From positions 1 through 8,919 of the forward strand of contig CAVIJF010000050.1 of the NCBI GenBank assembly GCA_963643175.1: 8,919 bases of DNA, given 5' to 3'. The position numbers and the translations under genes were made by a program. The notes beneath the pieces were generated by a model. That model searched no databases. It was not told the origin of the DNA and saw only the letters and a list, made by a program, of their open reading frames with translations. The stretch comes from CAMEON01 sp963643175 (GTDB lineage Bacteria; Bacillota; Clostridia; Oscillospirales; CAG-272). Every line of letters begins with the position of its first letter. The first letter of the stretch is position 1. Positions 1 through 6,208 of this stretch are shown one piece after another.

Positions 1-49
1 TTAGTCTTTCAAGTTGGGTTTCTTCCGCAAACAGGTTGATTTGTTTCAT
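1..49 (-). CDS. N-terminus of a probable IS transposase (partial, runs off left edge)
   Basis: Only the first 16 codons are inside the window; they read MKQINLFAEETQLERL and the frame is open to the edge. The start ATG (49-47) is preceded on the minus strand by AGGAAAG about 6 nt away and by a well-formed promoter at 79-107. A short polar start of this kind, with a FAEE- and LERL-like pattern, resembles the N-termini of IS5/IS1182-type DDE transposases in clostridia. That match is recalled from memory over a very short stretch. The flanking sequence fits an IS boundary: about 80 bp of leader with a promoter, then a sudden switch into a chromosomal repeat near position 140. No DDE catalytic residue is visible here. 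The alternative is an ordinary short-leader gene transcribed leftward. Confidence 0.45.
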   Translation of the reverse strand, partial: MKQINLFAEETQLERL

Positions 50-78
50 GTCTTTCCTGCCCTTTCTTGGTTTTCTCT

Positions 79-107
79 ATTATACCTTATCTTGCGAAAA
101 ATTGCAA
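79..107 (-). promoter_or_regulatory. Sigma-A type promoter of the leftward gene
   Basis: On the minus strand, -35 TTGCAA (107-102) and -10 TATAAT (84-79) are separated by exactly 17 bp. The predicted transcript would start near position 72 and reach the ATG at 49 after a short leader. The match to the vegetative consensus is nearly perfect. Confidence 0.75.
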
Positions 108-111
108 GATA
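88..111. repeat. 8-bp perfect inverted repeat overlapping the promoter
   Basis: TATCTTGC (88-95) and GCAAGATA (104-111) are perfect reverse complements around an 8-nt AT-rich centre. The right arm covers most of the -35 box and the left arm lies in the spacer, so the palindrome sits where a repressor could block the promoter. It could also be a structural feature of an IS end. The positions are read directly; the operator role is inferred. Confidence 0.5.
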
Positions 112-139
112 TGAGCAGGATTTTTAGAGGTGCCCTAAA

Positions 140-174
140 CTAAAATCTCCCCCTTCCCCAGCGGGGAAGGGGGA
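140..174. repeat. Truncated copy of the dispersed repeat, folded into a GC-rich hairpin
   Basis: The stretch beginning ACTAAAATCTCCCCCTTCCC matches the same segment inside the full copies at 315-335 and 5931-5952, so this looks like a fragment of the same family. Here it is followed by its own complement, giving a perfect 12-bp inverted repeat (148-159 and 163-174) with loop AGC. On the minus strand the hairpin is followed by ATTTTAG, so it might act as a weak terminator reading toward the left-edge gene. The probable IS boundary lies immediately to its left. Confidence 0.6.
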
Positions 175-236
175 AAAACAAATTTTGCAAAGGCAGGGTA
201 AGTCGGTGCCGCTGGAGCAAACCTTCCCTTCCGGCG

Positions 237-394
237 TCGCAAACCGCCCGGTACCCCGTGCTCTGTCCGGCGCAGTCGCGGGGATGCAAGGGGCGAAGCC
301 CCTTGCATAAGAAAGCTAAAAGTCTCCCCCTTCCCCGGCGTGGGAAGAGCGCTCTTCGAGCGCGGGGCGGGAGGATGGGGGCAAAAGATTTCTG
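237..394 (+). repeat. Dispersed ~158-bp intergenic repeat, copy A
   Basis: This copy aligns over its length with copies at 2487-2644 (inverted) and 5854-6012 (same orientation). It contains two palindromes that are identical in all three copies. One is a 23-bp hairpin at 285-307 with 10-bp arms TGCAAGGGGC around GAA. The other is the 14-bp perfect palindrome GAAGAGCGCTCTTC at 344-357. The C-rich tract TCTCCCCCTTCCCCGG lies between them. Apparent open frames crossing the repeat on both strands arise from its GC-rich composition and not from genes. It sits between ispE's stop codon and the left-edge element. Its role is unknown; a REP/BIME-like or MITE-like origin is possible. Confidence 0.8.
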
Positions 395-444
395 CGAGGT
401 CGGGGCAAACCGGAAATGGCGGGGCACAGACACCACGAACCCGG

Positions 445-1368
445 TCAGTCCTCCGGCATCCGCACCGGGCGACAAATCCACGCAGGCACGCCCGCCGCAC
501 GCAGGGCGCGGTACACAGCCCCGGCGCCGCCGCGCTCAAACAGCCCGAACACACTGGGACCGCTGCCGCTCATGCAGGCACCGAAGGCACCCGCCGCCGC
601 AATCATGTCGCGCAGTCTGCCCGCCGTGCTGTGCCGCGGCAGAATGACAGATTCAAACAGATTGAACATATGGGCACCCACCCCGGACAGATCGCCGCAC
701 GCCAGCGCGGAGAGCAGGATGTCCAGCTGCTCCGTGCGCGGACGGCAGAGTTCCGGCGCAAAGCCGCCGTAGGCGGCGTCCAGCGCATGGTAGGCTTCCG
801 GCGTGGAAACGCCCTCCCCCTCGCAGGCAATCAGAATATCGCAGTCCGGCAGGGGCGGGCAGGGATGCAAAATATCCCCCGTCCCCTCGGTGACGCAGGC
901 ACCGCCCCGGACGCAGAAGGGAATATCCGCCCCCATGCGCCCGCCTGACAGTTCCAGCGCGGCGGCGTCCAACGGACTACCCGCAAGGCGGTTCAGCCCC
1001 CGCAGGACAGCGGCGGCATCGGCACTGCCGCCCGCCAGACCGGCAGGGTAGGGAATGTGTTTGTCAATGTGTACGGTCGCCCGGAGCGCCGTCTCCCGCT
1101 TCCCGTCCGCCCGCAGATGCGCAAGGAAGGCTTCCGCTGCCCGGAAGGCAAGATTGCCCCGGTCGGTCGGGAGGGCAGGGTCGGAGCAGGTAAGTTCAAC
1201 GCTGTCGGTATCCGCAGGCGTCAGCGAGAGCGTTACGGTGTCCGCAAGGCTGACCGACTGCATGACCCCGGTCAGCAGGTGATAGCCGTCCTGCCGCCGT
1301 CCGGTGATGTCGAGGAACAGATTGATTTTGGCGCAGGCGTTCAGCACCAAAGGGGTATCGTAGGTCAT
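445..1368 (-). CDS. ispE: 4-diphosphocytidyl-2-C-methyl-D-erythritol kinase
   Basis: IspE phosphorylates the 2-hydroxyl of CDP-methylerythritol with ATP in the cytosolic MEP (non-mevalonate) pathway to isoprenoid precursors. The 307-aa product is the normal family size. The N-terminal substrate-binding motif AKINLFLDI is at residues 13-21, with Lys14 in the conserved place (family consensus PAKINL, here CAKINL). It is followed by DGYHLL at 27-32. The GHMP-kinase ATP loop PAGLAGGSADAAA is at 108-120, GADIPF with the expected catalytic Asp148 at 146-151, and the third GHMP motif GACMSGSGPSVFGLF at 263-277. The start ATG overlaps the stop of the upstream gene as ATGA, implying translational coupling. 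It is the last gene of the unit; repeat copy A begins shortly downstream and may help end transcription. Confidence 0.95.
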   Translation of the reverse strand: MTYDTPLVLNACAKINLFLDITGRRQDGYHLLTGVMQSVSLADTVTLSLTPADTDSVELTCSDPALPTDRGNLAFRAAEAFLAHLRADGKRETALRATVHIDKHIPYPAGLAGGSADAAAVLRGLNRLAGSPLDAAALELSGGRMGADIPFCVRGGACVTEGTGDILHPCPPLPDCDILIACEGEGVSTPEAYHALDAAYGGFAPELCRPRTEQLDILLSALACGDLSGVGAHMFNLFESVILPRHSTAGRLRDMIAAAGAFGACMSGSGPSVFGLFERGGAGAVYRALRAAGVPAWICRPVRMPED

Positions 1369-2315
1369 AACGGAAACTCTTCCTCCTCGTGTAAATATAG
1401 CTTGTCGAGCCTGTCGGATCTGTCAAGGAACCTCCGCAGAATCCTCCGCCAGACCGGAATCTGCCCGAGATCGGCCGCGCACCGGACGGTCAGCAGTACG
1501 CCGTCCAGCGCAAGCAGGGGGGTGCGGGCGGCGCAGGAAGTCAGCTTGCGCTCCAGTTCCGCCGGAGCGGCATTCCCGCGCAGGCAGAGCGCTGTCCGCA
1601 CGCCGGCAGGAAACGCCGGCGGCGTGTCGCACTTCTCCGGGTCAGTCACCGCGCAGACCAGCGCGGGCAGGCGGTGCGTGTCGGTAAGATAGCGTGCCAA
1701 CTGTTCCAGTTGCCCGCACGCGCCGACCGGCTCCAATGTAAGCGCCCGCGCAAGGCAGACCTCAGCCGTTTCGCGCACGCGCTGGGTGAACAGCAGGTCG
1801 CGTTCCGCCGGGGTAAGGGTTTCGCCCGCCGCCTCCCGCCCGCGGTACAGCACGGCGTGATACGGATCCGGGCGCACGAAGGTATAACAGTCCGGCAGGG
1901 GCAGAATGATCCGTCCGTCCGGTGCGACGGACTCTGCGCCCATGCGGCGGGCAAGTGCGGCGAGCGTCAGGTCGCCTTCCGGCGAGTCGGGGGATGTATA
2001 GTGCACCAGATGCCGCCAGAGCGCTGCCGGGTCGGGGGCTGGGTTGTACCACGCAAAGCCTTCCGCTATCAGGGACAGTATCCGCCGCCGCAGGGGATGC
2101 CCCGGTGCCTGCGGCAGGGCGCGGCACAGTGCCGCGAGCTTGTCATAGTCCGATGCGCCGCCGTCCGGGAGCATTTCCGGCGGTTCCCCGCAGGCAGTCA
2201 GCAGGGCGGGCAGACCGTCGGCTTTCCGGAACAGGTCATAGGGGGAGGCGAAGCGAACGGTTTCCGGATCGCCAGTTCCGTCCGCGCACAGTACGGTGAT
2301 TTTCTCTGTTCCCAA
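1365..2315 (-). CDS. Uncharacterised 316-aa protein, co-transcribed with ispE
   Basis: I do not recognise this protein. I place its start at TTG (2315-2313), because GGAGG at 2329-2325 stands 9 nt upstream and because the open frame further upstream runs into the promoter and repeat copy B. It would begin MGTEKITVLCADGTG. The sequence shows no signal peptide, no obvious membrane helix and no familiar nucleotide-binding or zinc motif. It is rich in Ala, Leu, Arg and Pro, suggesting a soluble, mostly helical protein. A central DGRIILPLPDCYTFVRPDPY stretch looks like strand-turn structure, and the basic segment RRILRRFLDRSDR leads to an acidic end, LHEEEEFPL. Its stop overlaps the ispE start by 4 nt, so the two are expressed together, but this does not reveal its function. 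The unbroken length, promoter, RBS and coupling argue that it is a real gene. Confidence 0.8.
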   Translation of the reverse strand: MGTEKITVLCADGTGDPETVRFASPYDLFRKADGLPALLTACGEPPEMLPDGGASDYDKLAALCRALPQAPGHPLRRRILSLIAEGFAWYNPAPDPAALWRHLVHYTSPDSPEGDLTLAALARRMGAESVAPDGRIILPLPDCYTFVRPDPYHAVLYRGREAAGETLTPAERDLLFTQRVRETAEVCLARALTLEPVGACGQLEQLARYLTDTHRLPALVCAVTDPEKCDTPPAFPAGVRTALCLRGNAAPAELERKLTSCAARTPLLALDGVLLTVRCAADLGQIPVWRRILRRFLDRSDRLDKLYLHEEEEFPL

Positions 2316-2324
2316 TCCGATTGT

Positions 2325-2329
2325 CCTCC
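2325..2329 (-). promoter_or_regulatory. Ribosome binding site fixing the TTG start of the 316-aa protein
   Basis: Minus-strand GGAGG is 9 nt upstream of TTG (2315-2313). No ATG or GTG start in this frame has comparable spacing, and earlier in-frame starts lie upstream of the promoter. Confidence 0.65.
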
Positions 2330-2365
2330 GTTTCCTTTGGCTTTGCCATGATGCCGTGTGTTGGT

Positions 2366-2394
2366 ATTGTAGCACATTTTTCCTCGGATTGCAA
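2366..2394 (-). promoter_or_regulatory. Promoter of the hypothetical-ispE operon
   Basis: Minus-strand -35 TTGCAA (2394-2389) and -10 TACAAT (2371-2366) have a 17-bp spacer. A TGC just before the -10 gives an extended -10 element. The leader to the TTG start is about 45 nt. Confidence 0.75.
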
Positions 2395-2486
2395 CACCGA
2401 ATTGGTGCCGGACGGCGGTATTTATATGGATTCCGGATGGTTCCGGGGGGGGCCTGCGTCCTGTCTCTCCGGGTTGCCCTGCCTTG

Positions 2487-2644
2487 GCATAAGCCTTCTG
2501 CCCCTATCCACCCGACCCGCGCTCGAAGAGCGCTCTTCCCACGTCTGGGAAGGGGGAGAATCAAAGTTATCTTTTGCAAGGGGCTTCGCCCCTTGCATCC
2601 CCGCGCCTGCGCCGGAGACGGTACGGCGTGCCGGGAGGTTTGCA
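2487..2644 (-). repeat. Dispersed ~158-bp intergenic repeat, copy B (inverted)
   Basis: This is the reverse-oriented counterpart of the copies at 237-394 and 5854-6012. The hairpin with TGCAAGGGGC arms is at 2575-2597 and the palindrome GAAGAGCGCTCTTC is at 2525-2538, both unchanged. The sequence between them has diverged more than in A or C. It lies about 90 bp upstream of the ispE-operon promoter. A weak second stretch of similarity (GGCATAAGC, CTTTCTGC) begins near 2690 and may be another degraded fragment. Confidence 0.78.
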
Positions 2645-2908
2645 GGACGGATTATGGTTGCCTTCCGGAATTCTGGGGAGCGTGCCCCCGGCATAAGCAA
2701 AAGCTTTCTGCTTCCTACCAGGAAGGGGGGGAGCCAAGGAGCGTGGGGGCTGGGGAGACGGAACTATCCGTCGCTATGCGACGCGCTATGCGACGGCGGC
2801 GTTTGAGATGATCCCCCGGTGGCAGGGCAAAGCAGACCAACATGGGAACAGATACCCCTACCTTTCCTAATCCCGGAAGCCGCCCGGCAAGCAGGCGCCC
2901 CAACAGAC
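2645..2908. other. Intergenic spacer without a supported gene
   Basis: Between repeat copy B and the groEL terminator I see no reading frame with an RBS or recognisable protein. The stretch holds a possible degraded repeat fragment near 2690-2745 and the small tandem palindromic repeat at 2768-2796; otherwise nothing stands out. Confidence 0.5.
2768..2796. repeat. Tandem 12-bp repeat with internal palindromes
   Basis: CGCTATGCGACG occurs twice in direct succession (2772-2783 and 2784-2795). CGTCGC-TAT-GCGACG (2769-2783) is also a perfect hairpin, and the outer pair CCGTCGC/GCGACGG (2768-2774, 2790-2796) gives an alternative fold. The role is unknown. Confidence 0.6.
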
Positions 2909-2953
2909 AAACCTGCACACCGCAGATACCGTAACGCATCCGCGGTGTGCAGG
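2909..2953 (-). terminator. Probable intrinsic terminator of groESL
   Basis: Perfect 12-bp arms CCTGCACACCGC (2912-2923) and GCGGTGTGCAGG (2942-2953) flank an 18-nt loop that can itself pair (GAT/ATC, CGT/ACG). On the minus strand the stem is followed by TTTGTCTGTT, a short and imperfect U tract. It lies about 40 nt after the groEL stop codon. The stem is certain; the efficiency is not. Confidence 0.75.
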
Positions 2954-2995
2954 CTGTTTATTCAATCAAAGCATTACGCGAGGGACGGCTGCTTT

Positions 2996-4636
2996 TTAGT
3001 AAATCCCGCCCATGCCGCCGCCCATACCGGCGCCGGCTGCGGCATTGTCCGCCTTCGGCTCGGGCTTGTCGGCAACCACGGACTCGGTGGTCAGAATGAC
3101 CGACGCAATGGAGGCAGCATTCTGCAGGGCAGAACGTGTCACCTTGGTGGGATCCACGATACCGGCGGCAACCATGTCCACGTAGGCTTCCTTGTAGGCA
3201 TCGAAACCGTAGCCCAACTTGCCGGAGCTCATAATCTTGTCAACCACGACGCCGCCGTCAAAGCCCGCATTCGCGGCAATCTGACGAACCGGCTCCTCCA
3301 GAGCCTTCAGTACAATCTTCACACCGGTCTTCTCGTCGCCCTCAACCGTATCCAGCACCTTGGCAACATCGGAAATGACGTTCAGGTATGCCGTTCCGCC
3401 GCCGGGGACAATGCCTTCCTCGACAGCCGCGCGGGTTGCGTTGAGCGCATCCTCAATGCGGAGTTTCTTCTCCTTCATTTCTGCCTCGGTAGCGGCACCG
3501 ACTTTGATGACGGCAACGCCGCCTGCCAGCTTGGCAAGCCGCTCCTGCAGCTTCTCACGGTCGAAATCGGAGGTTGTGGTCTCGATAGCCGAACGGATCT
3601 GGGACACACGCGCCTTGATGGCATCGCTGTCGCCGTGACCGCCGACGATGATGGTGTTCTCCTTCGTGACCTTGACCTGACGCGCCTGACCGAGCTGAGA
3701 AACCTCAACGTCCTTCAGCTCCAGACCCAGTTCGGAGGAAATGACCTCGCCGCCGGTCAGGATGGCGATATCCTGCAGCATCTCCTTGCGGCGGTCGCCG
3801 AAACCGGGTGCCTTGACGGCAACGCAGGTGAAGGTGCCGCGCAGCTTGTTCAGCACCAGCGTGGTCAGAGCCTCGCCCTCGACATCCTCGGCGATAATCA
3901 GCAGCTTCTTGCCGGACTGCACCAGCTGCTCCAGAAGGGGCAGGATTTCCTGAATGTTGGAAATCTTCTTGTCGGTAATCAGCACCAGCGCATCGTCGAT
4001 GACAGCCTCCATCTTGTCGGTATCCGTCACCATGTAGGGGGACAGATAGCCGCGGTCAAACTGCATACCCTCGACAACCTCGGAGTAGGTTTCGGCGGTC
4101 TTGGACTCCTCGACCGTGATAACACCGTCAGCCGTGACCTTCTCCATTGCATCGGCAATCAGCTCGCCGATAACCTCGTCGCCGGCGGAGATGGTGCCGA
4201 CACGGGTGATGTCCTCCTTACCGTTGACCTTTTTGGAATTGTTGACCAGCGATGCGACGGCGGCATCCACCGCCTTCTTCATGCCCTTGCGCAGCACCAT
4301 GGGGTTGGCACCGGCGGTGACGTTCTTCATGCCCTCACGGACAAATGCCTGCGCCAGCAGGGTCGCGGTCGTGGTACCGTCGCCGGCTGCATCGTTCGTC
4401 TTGGTGGCGACTTCCTTGACCAGTGCGGCGCCCATGTTCTCCGCCTCGTCCTCCAATTCAATCTCCTTGGCGATGGTCACACCGTCATTGGTAATCAGGG
4501 GAGAGCCGTACTTCTTGTCCAGCACTACGTTGCGTCCCTTGGGACCCAGCGTAATCTTGACGGTATCCGCCAATTTATCGACACCGCGAACCAGCGCGTT
4601 GCGTGCCTCAATGCCATACAGAATTTCTTTTGCCAT
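2996..4636 (-). CDS. groEL: Chaperonin GroEL (Hsp60)
   Basis: GroEL forms the double-ring ATP-driven folding chamber in the cytoplasm and works with the GroES lid. The product is 546 aa, the standard length. The sequence shows LGPKGR at 30-35, DGVT at 51-54 and the ATP-binding GDGTTT at 85-90. It also has the cpn60 signature AAVEEGIVPGGG near residue 400, with the expected catalytic Asp in DALNATRAA just before it. The C-terminus is a short Gly-Met tail, GMGGGMGGIY. I start it at ATG (4636-4634), giving MAKEILYG, because AAGGAG at 4653-4648 is 11 nt upstream. The in-frame GTG at 4648 overlaps that RBS and cannot be the start. It is the second gene of the operon, 67 nt after groES, and shares the CIRCE control upstream of groES. 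Confidence 0.98.
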   Translation of the reverse strand: MAKEILYGIEARNALVRGVDKLADTVKITLGPKGRNVVLDKKYGSPLITNDGVTIAKEIELEDEAENMGAALVKEVATKTNDAAGDGTTTATLLAQAFVREGMKNVTAGANPMVLRKGMKKAVDAAVASLVNNSKKVNGKEDITRVGTISAGDEVIGELIADAMEKVTADGVITVEESKTAETYSEVVEGMQFDRGYLSPYMVTDTDKMEAVIDDALVLITDKKISNIQEILPLLEQLVQSGKKLLIIAEDVEGEALTTLVLNKLRGTFTCVAVKAPGFGDRRKEMLQDIAILTGGEVISSELGLELKDVEVSQLGQARQVKVTKENTIIVGGHGDSDAIKARVSQIRSAIETTTSDFDREKLQERLAKLAGGVAVIKVGAATEAEMKEKKLRIEDALNATRAAVEEGIVPGGGTAYLNVISDVAKVLDTVEGDEKTGVKIVLKALEEPVRQIAANAGFDGGVVVDKIMSSGKLGYGFDAYKEAYVDMVAAGIVDPTKVTRSALQNAASIASVILTTESVVADKPEPKADNAAAGAGMGGGMGGIY

Positions 4637-4703
4637 AACTGAATTCACTCCTTTTGCGGTTTACACTTGTAAATCTTGTAAATGATGAAGGGAAACACAA
4701 CCG

Positions 4704-4991
4704 TCAGTCAACGGTTGCAAGAATGTCATCCTCAGACAGCACCGTGTACTCGACGCCGTCTAACTTGACTGCCGTGCCGGCATACTTGCTGGCGATAACC
4801 TTGTCACCGACCTTGACGGTCATGGGCGCAACGGTGCCGTTATCCGTAACCTTGCCGGGACCCACGGCGATTACGTCTGCCACCTGGGGCTTTTCCTGTG
4901 CGGACGCGGTAAGGATAATGCCGGTCTTGGTCTTTTCCTCGGCTTCCTCAAACTTGATAACCACACGGTTAGACAGGGGATTGAGTTTCAT
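4704..4991 (-). CDS. groES: Co-chaperonin GroES (Hsp10)
   Basis: GroES is the heptameric lid that closes the GroEL cavity. The product is 95 aa, the normal family size. It begins MKLNPLSNRVVIKFEEAEEK, the typical first strand. The GroEL-binding mobile loop is around KTGIILTASAQEKP (about residues 22-35), and the core GxVxAVGPGK-type strand appears as ADVIAVGPGK. The start ATG (4991-4989) is preceded by AAGGAGG (5008-5002) at 10 nt, which rules out the longer in-frame extension beginning MRRAAAG. It is the first gene of the groESL operon, transcribed from the promoter at 5127-5154 through the CIRCE element. Confidence 0.97.
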   Translation of the reverse strand: MKLNPLSNRVVIKFEEAEEKTKTGIILTASAQEKPQVADVIAVGPGKVTDNGTVAPMTVKVGDKVIASKYAGTAVKLDGVEYTVLSEDDILATVD

Positions 4992-5087
4992 AATGAATAT
5001 TCCTCCTTGACGCTTGACAATTTGCGATAAGCCTGCCGCCGCACGCCGCACCGCTTCCGTGATGCGACTCGCCGCGGGGGGCCGGCG

Positions 5088-5114
5088 TTAGCACTCTGAC
5101 TTCTTGAGTGCCAA
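5088..5114. promoter_or_regulatory. CIRCE operator (HrcA binding site)
   Basis: On the plus strand, TTAGCACTC (5088-5096), 9 nt, then GAGTGCCAA (5106-5114) matches the CIRCE consensus TTAGCACTC-N9-GAGTGCTAA with one mismatch in the right arm. It lies just downstream of the predicted groES transcription start. That is the standard position for HrcA repression that is relieved by heat stress. hrcA itself is not in the window. Confidence 0.95.
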
Positions 5115-5126
5115 CTTACAATGCAT

Positions 5127-5154
5127 ATTCTACACCAATTCTCAGAAATGTCAA
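5127..5154 (-). promoter_or_regulatory. groESL promoter
   Basis: Minus-strand -35 TTGACA (5154-5149, perfect) and -10 TAGAAT (5132-5127) are 16 bp apart. The start site would fall near 5120, directly before CIRCE. The leader to groES is about 130 nt and GC-rich around 5070-5088. Confidence 0.85.
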
Positions 5155-5257
5155 GGGCTTTCTTTCAATATTCACAGATTGTTAACAATTTGCCCGATGC
5201 CTTCCTTCTGTCCGACGTTGGGACGGCAAACAATTCTTCCGGAAGGGGGAGGCGAAA

Positions 5258-5766
5258 ATGGTCACGATCATGACGGCAACGGCTGCATTTATCCTTTTCG
5301 CAAGCGGATATTTTGCGGTTCGCCTGCGCGGGATGCGCACCGTCCGCCCGTTCCGCCGCCTGCGCGCGGCACTGGCACCCCGACAGACGGACACGGGCGT
5401 TTTCCCGCTGGGTGGAATGTGCATGGCACTGGTGGGAACGCTCGGCGTCGGGAATATAGCAGGCGTTTCCACTGCCCTTTGGCTGGGCGGTCTGGGTGCA
5501 ATTATCTGGATGATTTTCAGCGGTCTTGCGGTCGCGGTGCTGAAATATGCCGAAATCGTGCTGGCAATCCGCCACCGGCGGCAGACCGGAAGCGGCACGG
5601 TGGGCGGACACTGTTCACCTGCGTTTTCTGTGCCGCACTGGTTTTGGGTTCTGTGATTGCGCCGGCACTTGCGTGGACGCTGGCGGATGCGGCGATTGCC
5701 GCCATGACCTTTCTGAATCTTTCCTGCCTGCTTCTCGGTGCGCGGGAAACAGCGGATGCGTGGTGA
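5258..5766 (+). pseudogene. Sodium:alanine symporter (AGCS family), internally deleted remnant
   Basis: Intact AGCS proteins (about 350-480 aa) import alanine or glycine with sodium across the inner membrane. The ATG at 5258 follows a GGGGGAGG-type RBS by 5 nt. The first frame matches the family N-terminal part: a membrane segment, then the conserved LVGTLGVGNIAGVSTALWLG (family consensus GTGNIAGV-A-ALGGPGA), then KYAEIVLAIRHR and GTVGG near 5604. After that the homology jumps. In a different frame, LFTCVFCAALVLGS through LLLGARETADAW, ending at TGA 5764-5766, matches the extreme C-terminus of the family (consensus ...WAIADTLNGLMAIPNLIALL...KETKDY). Roughly 250 or more central residues, including most helices, are missing, and the join is out of frame, so the first frame stops at 5656. 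The product cannot be a functional carrier. The assignment rests on remembered family patterns. Confidence 0.8.
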
Positions 5767-5853
5767 TTCCCGGCGGCACCGGCTCCGGCGTTCTGGGCAG
5801 GTACCGTAAGCCGCCTGAGTAGCCGGGGTGCCGGGGACAAGCCCCTTTCGGTA

Positions 5854-6012
5854 TCGCAAACTGCCCGGTATGCAGTGCTGCCCCCGGCGCAGTCGCGGGG
5901 ATGCAAGGGGCGAAGCCCCTTGCATAAGAAAACTAAAAATCTCCCCCTTCCCCGGAGTGGGAAGAGCGCTCTTCGAGCACGGGTCGGGGGGATGGGGGCA
6001 GAAAAGCTTTGC
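5854..6012 (+). repeat. Dispersed ~158-bp intergenic repeat, copy C
   Basis: Same orientation as copy A and very similar to it. The TGCAAGGGGC hairpin at 5902-5924 and the palindrome GAAGAGCGCTCTTC at 5961-5974 are unchanged. The linking C-rich tract is also kept. It lies about 90 bp after the symporter remnant and 125 bp before the hup promoter. Confidence 0.8.
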
Positions 6013-6135
6013 AGGTGATTGCTCCGTTCAATCACTATCCGAAACAATACAGAAGATACTTTGCATGGCACTCCGACAGCGGAAAGCAAATTGCAATGCC
6101 CCGGAAAAAAATTCTTGAAATCCCGTTTTCCCCAC
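6013..6135. other. AT-richer spacer between repeat C and the hup promoter
   Basis: I see no gene, repeat or clear regulatory site in this stretch. It is noticeably less GC-rich than the coding regions, as expected for an upstream promoter region. Confidence 0.4.
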
Positions 6136-6164
6136 TTGCATTTTTGCCGACAGTATGCTATAAT
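6136..6164 (+). promoter_or_regulatory. Promoter of the hup-rqcP-divIC run
   Basis: -35 TTGCAT (6136-6141), a 17-bp spacer, and -10 TATAAT (6159-6164) with an upstream TGC (extended -10). The leader to the hup ATG is about 38 nt. A strong promoter suits the abundant HU protein. Confidence 0.9.
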
Positions 6165-6208
6165 AGCACCACCATATTTTGAAAATCAGATTGGAGTACA
6201 TCAAAACC

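Noticed and set aside
340..948. Plus-strand open frames across ispE and repeat A
   Set aside because: They are shadows in high-GC sequence; the minus-strand ispE has all family motifs. Their N-terminal parts come from the repeat.
2324..2579. N-terminal extension of the 316-aa protein to the ATG at 2579
   Set aside because: The extension runs through repeat copy B and across the promoter at 2366-2394, and has no RBS. The TTG at 2315 with GGAGG is preferred.
2819..4642. A 607-codon open frame on the plus strand opposite groEL
   Set aside because: It is entirely antisense to an unmistakable groEL. It has no RBS or recognisable protein and is produced by groEL's strong third-position GC bias.
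4992..5087. GC-rich groES leader considered as a riboswitch
   Set aside because: I found no conserved aptamer motif. CIRCE and the promoter explain the regulation adequately.
237..6012. Repeats considered as a CRISPR array
   Set aside because: The three copies are kilobases apart, in both orientations, about 158 bp long and without regular spacers; no cas genes are present.
5517..6089. Minus-strand open frame through repeat C and the symporter remnant
   Set aside because: Its similarity to frames at 140-481 and 2296-2811 comes from the shared DNA repeat, not from a protein family. None of them has a start with an RBS.
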